64,000 nt of DNA, taken from NCBI RefSeq assembly GCF_033118175.1, contig NC_083691.1:18263001-18327000 (forward strand). Direction: 5' to 3'. Source of the stretch: Dama dama. Its lineage: Eukaryota; Chordata; Mammalia; Artiodactyla; Cervidae. The notes beneath the pieces were generated by a model. That model was not told the origin of the DNA. It did no database searches and worked only from the letters and a program-made list of their open reading frames with translations. This document shows positions 32,311 through 44,149 of the stretch, piece by piece; the stretch's first letter is position 1; every line of letters starts with the position of its first letter. The position numbers were made by a program, and so were the translations under genes.

Positions 32311-32829
32311 GTGGAGCCTGGCCTGGAAAACGCTGTCTGTATTGATGCCTCTGTGATTATTTGGCGCGACCTCTCTCTTGCTGTCCAGTTTAGTACCACG
32401 CACCTGCTGCCTTCCTTGAGTGGGTGCTTCTGGGGAATGCTTGCTGCCTCTCTGCCTCCTCTGTCTGTGTTGCCCCCCAAATGGTTCCTCTTTACTCCCT
32501 TCACTGCTTTGCTGACATGCCCAGCCCTGCAGAGCTTGGTGGCCCTGGGCACTGCTCACACCCTGGCAGGAGGCCTGCCCTACTAACGGGATTATCATCT
32601 CTCGCTCCAGCTGAAGATGGCTCTGTCAATATGATTTTATACGCAGATGCTGGCAATCAAAGTCCTTGGCTGGTGAAGACAGTTCCCGCAAATGATGAAT
32701 TGCCTTGGCTTTTAGGATTCTAGCCAGGTAATCCCGATTTGAGGGCCTCTTTCCCTAGTTTCCTAGAAATCACAATCTTAATAGAGTTTTTTTGTTGTTG
32801 TTTTAATTTTTAACACCAATGGCTGACAT

Positions 32830-33070
32830 TTCTTTGAGCACTAATTCTGTGTTAAGGGCCGTGCTGTGTTGTAAATGGAAGGTTTTGATGATTGAATCCT
32901 TTCACTTGGCCTGTCTGGTGTAGATCCTGTTACCTCTGGTTTATAGTTGAAGACACCAAAGCTCAGACAAGTGCCGTGACTGCAGGTAGCTAGCCTGCCC
33001 CCCAGTTAGCAGATGATGGAACCAGGAACCCCAGCCACGCCGAGATCAGCCTGTGTGCTTAAGACTGTTT
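32830..33070 (-). repeat. MIR SINE, long copy
   Basis: TTTGAGCACTAATTCTGTGT, TAGTTGAAGACACCAAAGCT, GATGGAACCAGGAACCCCAG and TGTGTGCTTAAGACTGTTTT follow antisense MIR. Confidence 0.75.
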
Positions 33071-33604
33071 TCCTGTTGGTCCTTTAATGTCTCCCTGATG
33101 GTCTCCTGCTGGCATCTCTTGCCTGTAAAGATCCCTCTTATGGGTGTTTCTCTGGGCTTCAGTCATGCAGGTTGATAGTCGTCCACCTTCTGCAGGTGGG
33201 TCTCCACTGTCGATGCCATTGAGGTGAGGTTGCCTGGGCAGGGTTGTCAGACTCTAACCCCTGGGGAGGTGCTTCACGTCAGAGGTGTTTATTAAGCGGC
33301 CTTGCCTGCTTTGGAGTGAGTTAGGACACGTCCCCCCACCCCCAGAGCTGAGAACACTATCAGAGCTGCTTGTAGAGGACTCCAGAGCCACGTAGGCAGT
33401 GACCAGTCCATGCAGTATCCCCCCGGTGTCAGCAGATGTGTGCTTGGAGAGTGACCACTGCAGGGTCACAGATGTGACTTGTCTAGGCAGACTGAGTACC
33501 CTGCTGGCAGTCAGGGAACTCTGGGGAGATTCTGAGGGGAAGCGAGAGTGTTCAGTCCCTGTACTGTGTCTGTTCCTCTGCTAGCCCTGATCTGATAGCT
33601 CTCC

Positions 33605-33710
33605 TGGTGTTGGGCCTTGGGCAGCTGATTTCACTGGTCCAGCCTCAGTGGCCTCGGTTGTAAAGTGGAGGATGAATGAGATGTTTCTTAACATTGTGTC
33701 TGCAACACAG
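33605..33710 (+). repeat. MIR SINE fragment
   Basis: CCTTGGGCAGCTGATTTCAC, CAGCCTCAGTGGCCTCGGTT and GTAAAGTGGAGGATGAATGA are MIR sense core. Confidence 0.75.
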
Positions 33711-36371
33711 TTCACCTGCCTCTTCTTGCCTTCTTTCCTTTTCTTGACCATCTCCTCCACTTTCTCATGGCCATTCAAGAAAATCCATACCTTTCAAGAG
33801 GTTAGAGGTGAAAATATTCCTTTCTCTACTCCCCCGTTAAACATTCCCTCCCCCAAAACACCCCTGGAGTCGATAAGGTGGTTGGCCCAGAGGCTGGAAT
33901 TTCTTTGGGCGCATCACTAGTTTGTCTGGGACAAATGGTGCTCTGTACTTTGCCATCCCGTCTCATGAAGGGTCTTTCCAGGTGTATGCCTTGGTCTCTT
34001 GATCACAGCGCTGTTGTGCTTGGCTTCCCTGGTGAAAAGAAACAGGACTTGCCCGTGTGGTCTCTGATTGCAAAGTCTGTTAGCGGGAGCGTCACTGTTG
34101 ATCGCCTGGTTGCAGATACGTGCCTCATTTGGCCGGATGTACCGTGGTACCTGAGAGTTTTCCAGTCCAGGGCCAGGCCTCGTCTGTCTTTGCAGCAGCG
34201 AGCTCAGAACGGTCCATTGTTTTTCCCGGTTATCCTGGCCTTTTGGCTGCTGCTTTCTGTAAGCGTCATCTTGACCTGTTCACTGTGGGGACCCCTTGCT
34301 TCTTGACCAAAGATAACTGTTGAGCTTCCTGGTTTTCTTCTCATCTTGTAAGTTCTCTTGTGGTTTTTTCTTTTGTGGCCAGTAGGAATGAGGTGTGTTT
34401 ACTCCTTGGGCTGTTGGGTTGTCAGAACCTGCAGCTTTTGTTTGCCCTGGTGGTAGCTTGCCAGGCCATAGGCTTTTCTCATGGGGAAGAGGTATCAGGC
34501 AGGGTGGTGCAAGGCGGAAATCGTAAGGAGGCAGAAGGCTCCCCACCTCCTCCATCTCCCTTCCCTTGCCTCCTCCACGCTATGGTTTCTTTTCCTTGGA
34601 GACCAGGTTGCTGATGCTGCCGACTAGGCGGTGTCCAAAGCTGAAAATTCTCACCTCCCTTGTTTTTTCTCCTGCGTTCTCTTGCCTGCACTCCTTTGGT
34701 GTATTTCCAGACCCCCAGGCCCTGTACATCCTTTTTAAAGCGGATTTTCCAGCCAGAGGGGACACACAAGGGAAGATTTAGTTTGGGGTTTTAGTCTGCG
34801 ACTTTCTTTCCTGGGGAGTTGCTCTTTGGTGATGACATTTCACGGTGGCCTCCTTTCCTACCACCCTGCCTCCTCTCAGTTTTCCAGGAACTGGGTTTAT
34901 TGTTCTGTCTTTTAAAAATGATTTATTGTCTTCTGTAACAGTGTGGAAGGAGCTTAATTTTTTGAAGTGCACCGTCTTCTTCTTTATGGCCAGAGCAAAG
35001 TAAAGGTTTGATTGATCTTATGACACAGTTGCTTTAGTCATAGCTAATGTGAAGTCTCTTAAGGGCTTCTGTTTTATTTGCTCTTTTTAATTTATAAACC
35101 TCCTTGCATCCCTGAGCATCTGTGCACAAAGCCAGCGAGGCCTGGGGTGTCACATTCAGGGCTTTATTCCTGCCCTTGATGTACTGTGAGTTGGTAGAGC
35201 GTTCTGACAGTTGGCTAGGTTTTGGGTTGAATTAGGGAGTAGCAGTGTCAGCAGATGAGTGTTTCAGGAATTTGTTACTGGTTTTCCCAAGGAAAATGTA
35301 CTGTTAGGTTGAATAATTAAAGCCAGTGGTAGACGTGTGTTAGAAGGTAAATAGAAGAAAAAGCTGTTGTCAGTAGCTGCTGGAACAACCATCTTGTTTC
35401 TCTGTAGGTCAGGGTCATCCTCAGGGTTCTCAAAAAGGCCAAGTAGTGAAATAGAAATAACAGGGACCAGCGCTCAACAGCTGAGACCAGTGGAAGGGAG
35501 GAAGAGAGAACACTGGACTCACTCAGAGTGTGGGGCTACCTCTTCTCTAGGGATCCCCGAGGCTTCTCCCCGCTCAGCAGCAGGTCTAACAAGAGTTCCA
35601 GTTGGTGCTGTCTGCCCTGGTGGGCAGGGAGGCATGTGATCCTTTGAGGGGAGTTTGCACGAGGATGGTTTTTGAGCTTTGCTGTGTAATTTTGATGACT
35701 TTTAGTTCACTGAGAAAATTCACTTACGTGGAACAACTCCTTCCTTTGGTGTTAGTCCAAATGTGGCATTTAGGACATCTTTCAGGATGGGGTTTGGGCC
35801 ATGGCAGAATGACATGGAATCAGTTTCTGGGTCACGCAGGCTTTCGTGAGGACAACCCTGGGCTCTTAGATGTCTGCTGTTAAGAAGCATGCAGTTTGCT
35901 ATCAGACCTCAGAGTATCTTGGCATTTCCTTCTCGGGGGCAAGGGAGCTTCAGAATCCACAGTTAGGCCTGCTCTTAGTTTTCCTGTTGGACCCTCCTGC
36001 CAGACCCTGAGAGTGCCTCAGGTTAAGTGTCCCTTCTTTTTGAATCCTTGGAGTCCCAGGTGCTTCCCAGCCCATGGTTCTCAGAAATTGTCTGTTGAGT
36101 GTGAAGGTCCAGGTAATCTTTGTTTTTGTGATTTTATATCTTGACCTTCAAGTGGCTTGCTGTATGTTTAGAAATAAATTTGTTTTGATTTGCATCATCA
36201 AGATTGTCATGTTATCCTTTGAAACAGGTAAATCTCTATAAGAATTACCGGAATCTCTCTCTAAAGCACCCTGATATCGACTTTCTTCACTCAAAAATAT
36301 CTCTTTTATTCTGTAAAACCTTCCCTAACATCCCTCATCTATCAGAACTTTCTTCTCTTTTTGAAAAATAA
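33711..36371. other. Intron 1, long stretch without a recognised repeat or exon
   Basis: About 2.6 kb of unique-looking DNA. The open frames at 33878-34306 and 34280-34769 have no recognisable domains. Confidence 0.5.
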
Positions 36372-36680
36372 TTTTTTAAATTTTATTTTATTTTTTGGCT
36401 GTGGTGGGTCTTTGTTGCTGCATGGGATTTTCTCTAGTAGTGGCAAGTAGGGGCTACTCTAATTGCAATGTGTGGGTTCCTCCTTGTGGGAGCTTCTCTT
36501 GTTGTGGAGCAAGGGCTGTAGGGCCCGTGGGCTTCAGTACTTTCGACTCCAGGTTCAGTAGTTGTGCTGTATGGACTTAACTGCTCTGAGGAATGTGGGA
36601 TCTTCCTGGATTGGGAATCAAACCCATGTCTCTTGCATTGGCAGGCAGATTCTTCACCACGGAGGCACCAGGGAAGCCCT
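36372..36680 (-). mobile_element. CHR-2 SINE, minus, near full length
   Basis: TTTTATTTTTTGGCTGTGGT, GTCTTTGTTGCTGCATGGGA, GTGGGCTTCAGTACTTTCGA and GGCAGATTCTTCACCACGGA, then CAGGGAAGCCC, are the reverse complement of CHR-2. Confidence 0.93.
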
Positions 36681-36717
36681 TCTCTGAAATCTTAAAGCTG
36701 TTACTCTGACTCACTTT

Positions 36718-36852
36718 TGGATCAATCTGTCCGTCCATACATTCAGGGTTTGGTTGATCCATCCGTCCACCCATTGATCTATTGATCCATCCATCCGTGG
36801 TGGATTGAGGCATCCATCTGTCTGTCCGTCCGTCTGTCCATCCATCATTGGG
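36718..36852. repeat. Degenerate (CCAT/CCGT)n tetranucleotide block
   Basis: GTCCGTCCATACATTC, GATCCATCCGTCCACCCA, CATCCATCCGTGG and CTGTCTGTCCGTCCGTCTGT, then CCATCCATCATTGG. An interrupted tetranucleotide array of about 135 bp. Confidence 0.9.
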
Positions 36853-37109
36853 GCAGACCTGGGATGTCTCATGCTTGACATGAAGTGTGCTGCGTGCAGT
36901 GTGGTGGACCACAGCGGCTGCGGGTCCTCCGTGTGTGCGGAGAGTGGCCCATGCTTCCCTCCTTGGTGCTCACTCGCTTCCACAGGGCCGGGATCTGATC
37001 AGAGAAGACACAGGAGGGGGTCACCTGTCTGAGGGTTTGGGGTCCTCAGAGTTGTCCCTGTTTGGTCAGGACAGTGGATGGCAAGCTTATAGTCCACTCT
37101 GGTTTTGTT

Positions 37110-37200
37110 TGCAAAAAAAAAAAGCTAAAACAAAAACCAAAGTAAACTAAAATGAAAATGGTATTGGCAGTTTAAAAAGAATTATAAAAAAAAAAACGCA
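37110..37200. repeat. A-rich low-complexity stretch
   Basis: Two runs of 11-12 A with A-rich DNA between. No repeat body was recognised. Confidence 0.75.
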
Positions 37201-37829
37201 CCCAAATCTGAAGACTGTACAACAGAGACTGTGTGGATGTGGCCTGCAAAGCTTGAAATACTTCCTGTGGGGCTCTTCACAGCAAGTGCTTCTGCCCCAA
37301 GTTACGCGGATGGGCTCTGAGTGTAGAGTCTGGGCTGAGTGGGCAGAGGGCTGGGGTGTGTGGAGCCTTTGGGTGGCTGAGTCCAGTGGTCCGCGTGTCA
37401 CACAAGCGCCCTGAGCAGGTCTTCTCCCTGTGGAAGCACCTTCTCTGCCCCAGGCTGCAGGAAAACACCTCAGCTTTTGAGCAGAGGAGTGAAGTGAGCA
37501 GGGCTGGGCTTCAGGCAGCCCATCTGGCATGGTGAACAAGGGGCGGGGGGAAAGCATCAGCCCTTCATTGTGGGGGGAGGCCCTTGGAAGGGGTACCTGG
37601 TGTTCTGCACCCTGAGTCCTGCGGGAGCCGACTGCAGGCCTGCCCGCAGGAGCGGTCGGGGTGACTCGCCTGGAGAAGGCATGCGTTCCCACCGTCGACC
37701 TGCTTCCTGCGTTTGTGTTCTCGTTTCCTGAAACCAAACTGCAGACTCCTGAGAGCAGGAGCTCTTTTTTTTGAAAAAAATAATATGCTTATGTTTTTAT
37801 TTAAACTCGACTGTTTTTCAAAACACGGT
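37201..37829. other. Intron 1, no repeat recognised
   Basis: Unique-looking sequence. The 196-codon minus frame at 37147-37737 ends in simple sequence and has no recognised domain. Confidence 0.5.
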
Positions 37830-37985
37830 TTGGGCTGGACAGGTTTTATGCCCATTTTACAGCTGAGAAAACAGCCTCCCAGGCGTCTTGTGGCTTCATT
37901 AAAGAAGACAGTCAGTGGTAGCCCTGAGAATTGAGCCCAGATCTCACCGCTCTTGTCACTGAGGGATCTTTCTGTTTCCCAGAGC
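37830..37985 (-). repeat. MIR SINE fragment
   Basis: ATGCCCATTTTACAGCTGAG, TCAGTGGTAGCCCTGAGAAT and TGAGCCCAGATCTCACCGCT follow antisense MIR. Confidence 0.8.
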
Positions 37986-39977
37986 AACTGAGTACCTGCT
38001 TAGTTATTGTTTTATTGAGTTAAAAAAAAAAAGATGTGGGTACAGTATTTATGCACAGACTCTACATGCTTAAAGCTTCTTCGTTCAGTCTATTTTAAAA
38101 GCGATTCAGAATGATGTACATGTATCATTTGCTATGAGTTACTGTCTTTAGAAATGGCTAGGGAGGACAGATAATTTAGAAATATTTGCACCTTACATCA
38201 GAAGAGAGTTAATAGTACCCGTTACTATTAATACTAGTGGTATTAGCTGTTCTGGGAAAAGGTACTGTTTATTCATAATAAGCAGATAATAGCAGCAAGA
38301 TTGGAGAGGAAAGCCCAGATAGCATTGAGTGTAGGTGTAATTATAATTTAAATTCCATGGTGGGGGGTATTTAAATACAAGGTTTTAAGAGCTGAGTGGT
38401 AGTGTAAGGCATAACTCCAGTCTTGTATGTAGCAGGAGGTATTTTTTGGCCCTGTAACCTTGGAGACGTCATCAATCTTGAATTATTCATCATTGGAATG
38501 AAGTATCTTTTGAGAGAAGCATATCTTCTTCAGTGTTAAAAATATGTTTCTCTCATGTGTCATAGTGAGTATTCTAGTTACATTGCACATTTCTTTCTTT
38601 CTTTCTTTCTTTTTTTTTTTTTATATCCTGCCCACTCTACTTGGTTATCCTTGAGAAGAGAGAGAGGGTTTTAGGTGGTAGCTATGTGGTACCCAGTCTT
38701 TGGGTCTATAATCATATTCCACATTTTTACAGTTTTCTCAGTCCTTTTTGTTGCTGTTCTGATATTTGACTTTAGATCTCTTTCTTTGGGGAAGGTCACT
38801 TTGGTGGCTGAAGGGGAACTGGGCCCATTTAGGGGCTGCTAGAGGATGTAGTTTTGTTATGCTTGACAAGTAAGCAGCGCCCTTCCTCCTGAGTGGAGCT
38901 GATTTGTGATCGACAAATGAATGGTCTCTTTCCATCTGGTTGTCACACAGATAGGCGAAAACGATGGTGCCGTTTGAACACTGAGTTTCTCAGACTCCCA
39001 GGGGACAACAGAATGTGTATATGAGTTGGCTTGCCCAAATGCAAATGATTTCTATTGATACCTAATGTATGTAAATTTATGCTGCTTGGTTGACAAAGAC
39101 ATTATGAATGGTACTGTTTCTCAATAGTGTTATATAACTGAAATTTTTGTTTTATCGTCACAATGGTGAAGTACAATTCCTGCTGAATTTCTGTGACATT
39201 TCCAGTTGCTCCAAAGCTGGCTAAGGGGCTGTCACACCAGAGATGGAAGATTCCAAGTCTTCCGGAGTGAGTGTTTGCATGCCTCACTCCTAAGGGCTTT
39301 GACTGTCCTCTCCCCACGTGGAAATGCCCTGATTGAGGGCAGGGTGAAAGTGGATGGTCAGGGTAGTGCGATGACTCAGCAGAGAAGAGGGGTCTTAGTC
39401 CAGTTTGGGGGGCGGGGCGTGACGCTGAGACAAGGGACTGCTTTGGGAAGAAAGTTATCTTTTCCTTTTTAACATTGAGTCCTTCTTTTCTCCTTCTGGC
39501 AATTACATTGCACCTCAAATTCAGGGACAGAGAATCCAGACAGGTTGTGAGAGAGAAGGGCTTCGTCAGTAGAGTTGGTGGGATTGGGCCCCGTGTGCCT
39601 GGTGAACCCTGCTCAGGCCTGGTGGGGGACGTTGGCACTAGGCTGTGCTTCACCTAGTGGTCATGACAGTGGTCATGATAGCTTCTGCTATCTTCACCTC
39701 TGCTCTCCCCTGAGCCCTGACAGCGGCGTCTCCCCATCTGGCAGTTAACCCACCTGAGGACTGTGTGCCCACCCTCACTGAACCGGGTGCTGGGGCAACC
39801 TGCCTGGTAGGTAGATGTCCCTGCCCTCCTGACCATGCCGCTAGCCTGGTGGGAGAGGCCGGTGGCCAATGTGCTTCGTGCAGGAGCTGAACTTTTGCTA
39901 GATCTGGAAGCATAATCAGGCATTAGGTAGACTGCAACAAAGCCTAATGCACAAAAGAGCCCTCTGGGATATTTCCT
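37986..39977. other. Intron 1, no exon; (TTTC)n run at 38590-38622
   Basis: AT-rich to moderate GC sequence. A TTTC microsatellite followed by poly(T) lies at 38590-38622. A 183-codon minus frame at 39102-39653 has no recognisable domain. Confidence 0.55.
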
Positions 39978-40549
39978 GAGTAAATGAGAGAATGAATGAT
40001 AGCAGGAGGTAGGACTCTTCTAGGTCGGGGACTGAGTATCTGAGTCCAAGGTGGGGCTGAGTAAATGGGAGAATGAATGATAGCAGGAGGTGAGACTCTT
40101 CTAGGTCAGGGACTGAGTACCTGAGCCCAAGGGGGAGCTGAGTAAATGGGAGAATGAATGATAGCAGGAGGTGAGACTCTTCTAGATCGGGGACTGAGTA
40201 CCTGAGCCCAAGGGGGAGCTGAGTAAATGGGAGAATGAATGATAGCAGGAGGTGAGACTCTTCTAGATCGGGGATTGAGTACCTGAGCCCAAGGGGGAGC
40301 TGAGTAAATGGGAGAATAAATGATAGCAGGAGGTGAGACTCTTCTAGATCGGGGACTGAGTACCTGAGCCCAAGGTGGGGCTGAGTAAATGGGAGAATGA
40401 ATGATAGCAGGAGGTGAGACTCTTCTAGGTCAGGGACTGAGTACCTGAGTACCTGAGTCCAAGGTGGGGCTGAGTAAATGGGAGAATGAATGATAGCAGG
40501 AGGTGAGACTCTTCTAGAATGGGGACTGAGTACCTGAGCCCAAGGCGGG
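39978..40549 (+). repeat. 81-bp minisatellite, seven tandem copies
   Basis: Units start GAGTAAATG at 39978, 40059, 40140, 40221, 40302, 40383 and 40472. Five of the six steps are exactly 81 bp. The sixth is 89 bp because GTACCTGA is duplicated inside unit 6. Each unit has the order GAGAATGAATGATAGCAGGA, GGTGAGACTCTTCTAG, GGGACTGAGTACCTGAG. Units differ at a few sites, such as AGGTCAGG versus AGATCGGG. Confidence 0.98.
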
Positions 40550-40799
40550 AGACTGGTTGCATGCAGAAAGATAAGGCAGCCCAGGGCTCTGGAGGGCTTC
40601 GCCCAGTGGGTGATTCTCTCGCTTGGGGCAGGGCAGTATTGGGCTCTTTGTCCGTGTGGCTGGGAGAGAAATGATCATGTGGAGTAAAGAGTCCTAGCCT
40701 TGCTCTACAAGGACAGAAAGGCATTGGTCGAGAGCAGCTTTATGATTTCTGCAATAGAGGGAATTTCTGCAAAAGGAAAAGGTTGTGTTTGCTTCTTCC

Positions 40800-40975
40800 C
40801 CCATCATTCATTGAAGGTCTCCCTGGCCCGTTCCACCACTGGGCGTTTACTCATGTGAGTGAAGAACATCCTGGATTTCCAGGCGTTCACAGTTTCACAC
40901 AGTTCATCTGTGTATACAGATGCGTAAACAAACAATTACAGTATGGTTTGATAAATACAGTAAGATGCAGAGGCA
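40800..40975 (-). repeat. L2 LINE 3' end, antisense
   Basis: CATCATTCATTGAAGGTCTC, GTTCACAGTTTCACACAGTT and GTAAACAAACAATTACAGTA follow antisense L2. Confidence 0.55.
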
Positions 40976-41659
40976 GTTGCTATGGCAACGCCAAGTCACT
41001 CATGACATCCTGCGAGAGCCAATAGGCTTGCTTGCTCAGGGTCTTCTTGTAGGGGACCCAGTGGAGGAGTGATGGTGAGTGGTACCCTGCCGCTACCACT
41101 CAGATGAGCCTGACGCTGTGTGCCTGGATCTGCCCTGACCCCAGCGAGTGGGTTTGCCCATGCAGAAGTCTTAACAGCAGCCGTGGGCTGAGCCCGGGTG
41201 CTGTGACGTCTCTAGCAGGAGCAAGAAAAATCTGCGCTGGGACCGATTCCCCAGAGGGCAGTCCTACAACCAGATTGTCAGGCGCTCTCCCTGGGTAGAT
41301 ACAGCCTCATGAAGGGGAGGGGTGGCGGGGACAGAGAGTGGCTTCCGCACACTGACCTGGGTTCTGCCAAGAACCAGGATGCTAAATATAGTCCCCGTGT
41401 CTCCTGAGCTACTGGGTGAAGAGGATGTTTCTTGTTTCCCGTCTAGTCTGGGAGCGAGGGCAGGTATGGGAGAAGGAGAATAGGTTTTCTCCCCTATTTG
41501 AGGGTCTATTACCAGGAAACCATCTACATTTCATAATCAATGGAAGAATCCTTTCAATCAGATCAGGCAGATGTACCAGGGTCTTGACTAGAACCTGGAG
41601 AAGGCAGTGGCATCTCTGTGGCGGGGACAAAACAATCTCCGTGCGGAGTCCAGCTGCCT
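40976..41659. other. Intron 1, no exon or repeat recognised
   Basis: GC-moderate unique-looking sequence with short unrecognised open frames. Confidence 0.55.
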
Positions 41660-41795
41660 ACGCTCCAAGTGTGGACCACAGGGTTCGTGGGGGCCCAGCT
41701 TCCACGCTCTGAGTGTAGACCGTTGGGTCCGTGAGACCCGGCTGACCAGTGCTCTGACCAGAGGACTGCAGGGTTTCGTGGGGCCCAGGCATTGT
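41660..41795. repeat. Three degenerate ~45-bp tandem units
   Basis: Units begin ACGCTCCAAGTGTGGACC (41660), ACGCTCTGAGTGTAGACC (41704) and GTGCTCTGACCAGAGGAC (41749). Each is followed by GGGTTCGTGGGGGCCC-like sequence. Confidence 0.75.
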
Positions 41796-42217
41796 GTGCG
41801 GAGGTGGGGGGCGTGGTCCTTGGCTAGTTCCAGTGGCAGGGGACAGGTCAGTTTCCTGCCTCCTGATAGCACAATCACCAGCCCGTTTTCAGAGAGGAGA
41901 TCAGGTTGCTCTGTGGCTATGTGTCACTTTCCTGAGCCTCTGACTGTTTCCTCTTATATACCAGTCTAGCGGGAAGAACTCCTCTCCCAGCCGCAGGGCA
42001 GGTGGGTGGCGTTCCATCTGCTGGAAGGATTTTTCTGCTGTGACTCTGCACCTCCCATCCCTCCAGCCAGGACTCTCCACTTCCAGGAGGCAGGTGACAG
42101 TCTCCCCTTGACTCCTGACTGGGCTCTCAGGCTCCGTGACTTGACCTCTGATCCCCTCCTCCTCACTGCCTGCTCTTGCTCTGGGATGTGCATGGAGTCA
42201 CATCTAACTTTGAGCCC

Positions 42218-42355
42218 CATTTGGATGGCATCGCTGACTCAATGGACATGAGTTTGAGTAAACTCTGGGAGTTGGTGATGGACAGGGAAGCCTGGCGTGC
42301 TGCAGTCCATGGGATCGCAGAGTCAGACACAGCTGAGCGACTGAACTGAACTGAG
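42218..42355 (+). mobile_element. BovB LINE 3' end
   Basis: TTGGATGGCATCGCTGACTC, GGTGATGGACAGGGAAGCCT and GAGCGACTGAACTGAACTGA are BovB sense 3' tail. Confidence 0.93.
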
Positions 42356-42519
42356 GGGCATCTGGTGTGGCCGCAGCCTGGGCTTCATATAAACGTGGGT
42401 TTGAGTCACAAAGCAGGCTTGCCGTCTGCTGAGTCTGTGCCAGTCACCAGGCGTGATTTGGCGCAGGAGTTACTGTTGCTGGTGCTCGATCAGCATCTCC
42501 TTCGTTTTTCTTAGAGTGA

Positions 42520-43003
42520 AAGTCCCTTGATGAGGGACCCTGTGTTGTCTTCCTGACCCAACCCTGCCACCCTTGCTCCCCCACCCCATGCTGCCTCCCA
42601 GGGATTCTACTTCAGAACCTTTCCCTGCCATTCATTCTGCCCAGAACCATCTTCTCGTCTCACTGCTCATCTGCACGGTTCACCTTCTTACCTCTTTTAA
42701 ATAGACATCACCTTCTCGACGTCCTACCCTGACCACTGTTTAAACCAGTTCCCTGCTGCCAGCCCTTTGACCATCTCTTGTCCTGCACAGCTCTTAGCGC
42801 CTCATAACCTAGGACATAACTTACTTAGTTGTTACGGTTTTAATTTATTTTCTAATTCCCTCTTCCCTTCATTAGATCATCAGCTTCATGGGGGCAGGGA
42901 TTCCTGGCTGTCTCAGTTAACGATGCATCTCCAGCGCCCAGAATTGTGCCTTGTGCCTGGCACACAGTCTATTAATAGTGCACATTTGTTGAATGAATAA
43001 AAC
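42520..43003 (+). repeat. L2 LINE 3' end, well preserved terminus
   Basis: TTAGATCATCAGCTTCATGG, GGGCAGGGATTCCTGGCTGT, TGTGCCTGGCACACAGTCTA and CATTTGTTGAATGAATAAAA are the sense 3' terminus of L2. Confidence 0.88.
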
Positions 43004-43091
43004 TGGCCAGCAAATACAATTTGGATTGCGGGAAGTGAAACACATGATCTAGGAGCGCTGGTGCTGTTGCTTCATAGAAATCTTGTTTCTC

Positions 43092-43207
43092 GGGATTGGC
43101 GGTCCAGCAGTTAGGACTTTGCCAAGCCGAGGGCCTGGGTTTGATCCCTTGGTGGGGAAGCTAGGATCTTGGAAGCTGTGTGGTAGGGCTCCCCGCTCCT
43201 CCCCAAA
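43092..43207 (+). mobile_element. SINE2-type tRNA SINE with 15-bp TSD
   Basis: GGGATTGGCGGTCCAGCAGT, TTAGGACTTTGCCAAGCCGA and GGTTTGATCCCTTGGTGGGG match the SINE2 head. GAAATCTTGTTTCTC (43077-43091) and GAAATTTTGTTTCTC (43208-43222) form a TSD with one mismatch. Confidence 0.92.
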
Positions 43208-43222
43208 GAAATTTTGTTTCTC

Positions 43223-44149
43223 TGGCTGTAGCGAAGACACTTGATTCTTAGAGGACAGTGCTTGAAAAGTTTTATTAGTGAATGAAGATCCCTGAAAAAG
43301 TAAGAGCATGTTTGAGGGGGTCAGTTCTGCAGGGCTTGGGGCTGCTGCCTGCCCGCGGGGGCTCAGATCCAGGGTTAGACCTGTGCCCAGCCTCGCTCTG
43401 TATCCATCTCCAGACGGGGTCTGGGATTCCCCGTGTGTTTCCAGATTGCTGCTTAGTAGGAGTGGAGAGTGCGGCTTCTTATTTCTTTTACTCAGTGGAT
43501 CCAAAGTAGTTTGGAGTTGGTGTAATTCACAGACACGGCTTTAAAACTGTGAGTCAATTAATTATTGTCCAAGGGAGCTTGGAGGTTCACCTCCAGGGTT
43601 GCTTTGGTGACAGCAATCTTATGTCTATGTGACAATTATGACAAAGGCTGGTATTATGTTGGGACTTTGAAGAGTCTATCAGATGGTGAAGGAATTGAGA
43701 AGCAATGGTTACCACCTGTCCTGTCTCACCCTGTTTTCTGGTTTGGAGTATTGCCTTGTGGAAATTTATTTATTTGTTAATGTTAAGGCCTCCAAAATAA
43801 ACATTCTCAGAATGGTTGCCAGGATTACAGGGTTACCATGATGAGAGGCTGGTCTGCTTTTTGAACTTCTTTCTTTTGTAAGCCCTGGTAGTTTTTTTTT
43901 TTTACTGTTGATAAGCTCTTTTCAGAGAAACCATATGAATCTTTCAGATTTCCCTCTTTTAGTAACACGACACTTCTAAAACTTGTATGGTGGCCTGGGA
44001 CCTGTAGTTTTGCAGGGATGACAAGATGGATGAGATGTGGTTCGTGCCCAGGAGGAGCTTCTGTTACCCCTGAGCCTGTGCAGTGATTAGAGCCTCTGCT
44101 TTGAAGCCACTTGGACCTGGACTCCACCACTGATTTCACCAGTTAATGC
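43223..44149. other. Intron 1, no exon or young repeat
   Basis: Unique-looking sequence. 44085-44145 may be a short MIR sense remnant (GATTAGAGCCTCTGCTTTGA). Confidence 0.5.

Noticed and set aside
39978..40549. CRISPR-like regular repeat spacing
   Set aside because: The full 81-bp unit is repeated with no unique spacers, and the setting is a mammalian intron. It is a minisatellite.
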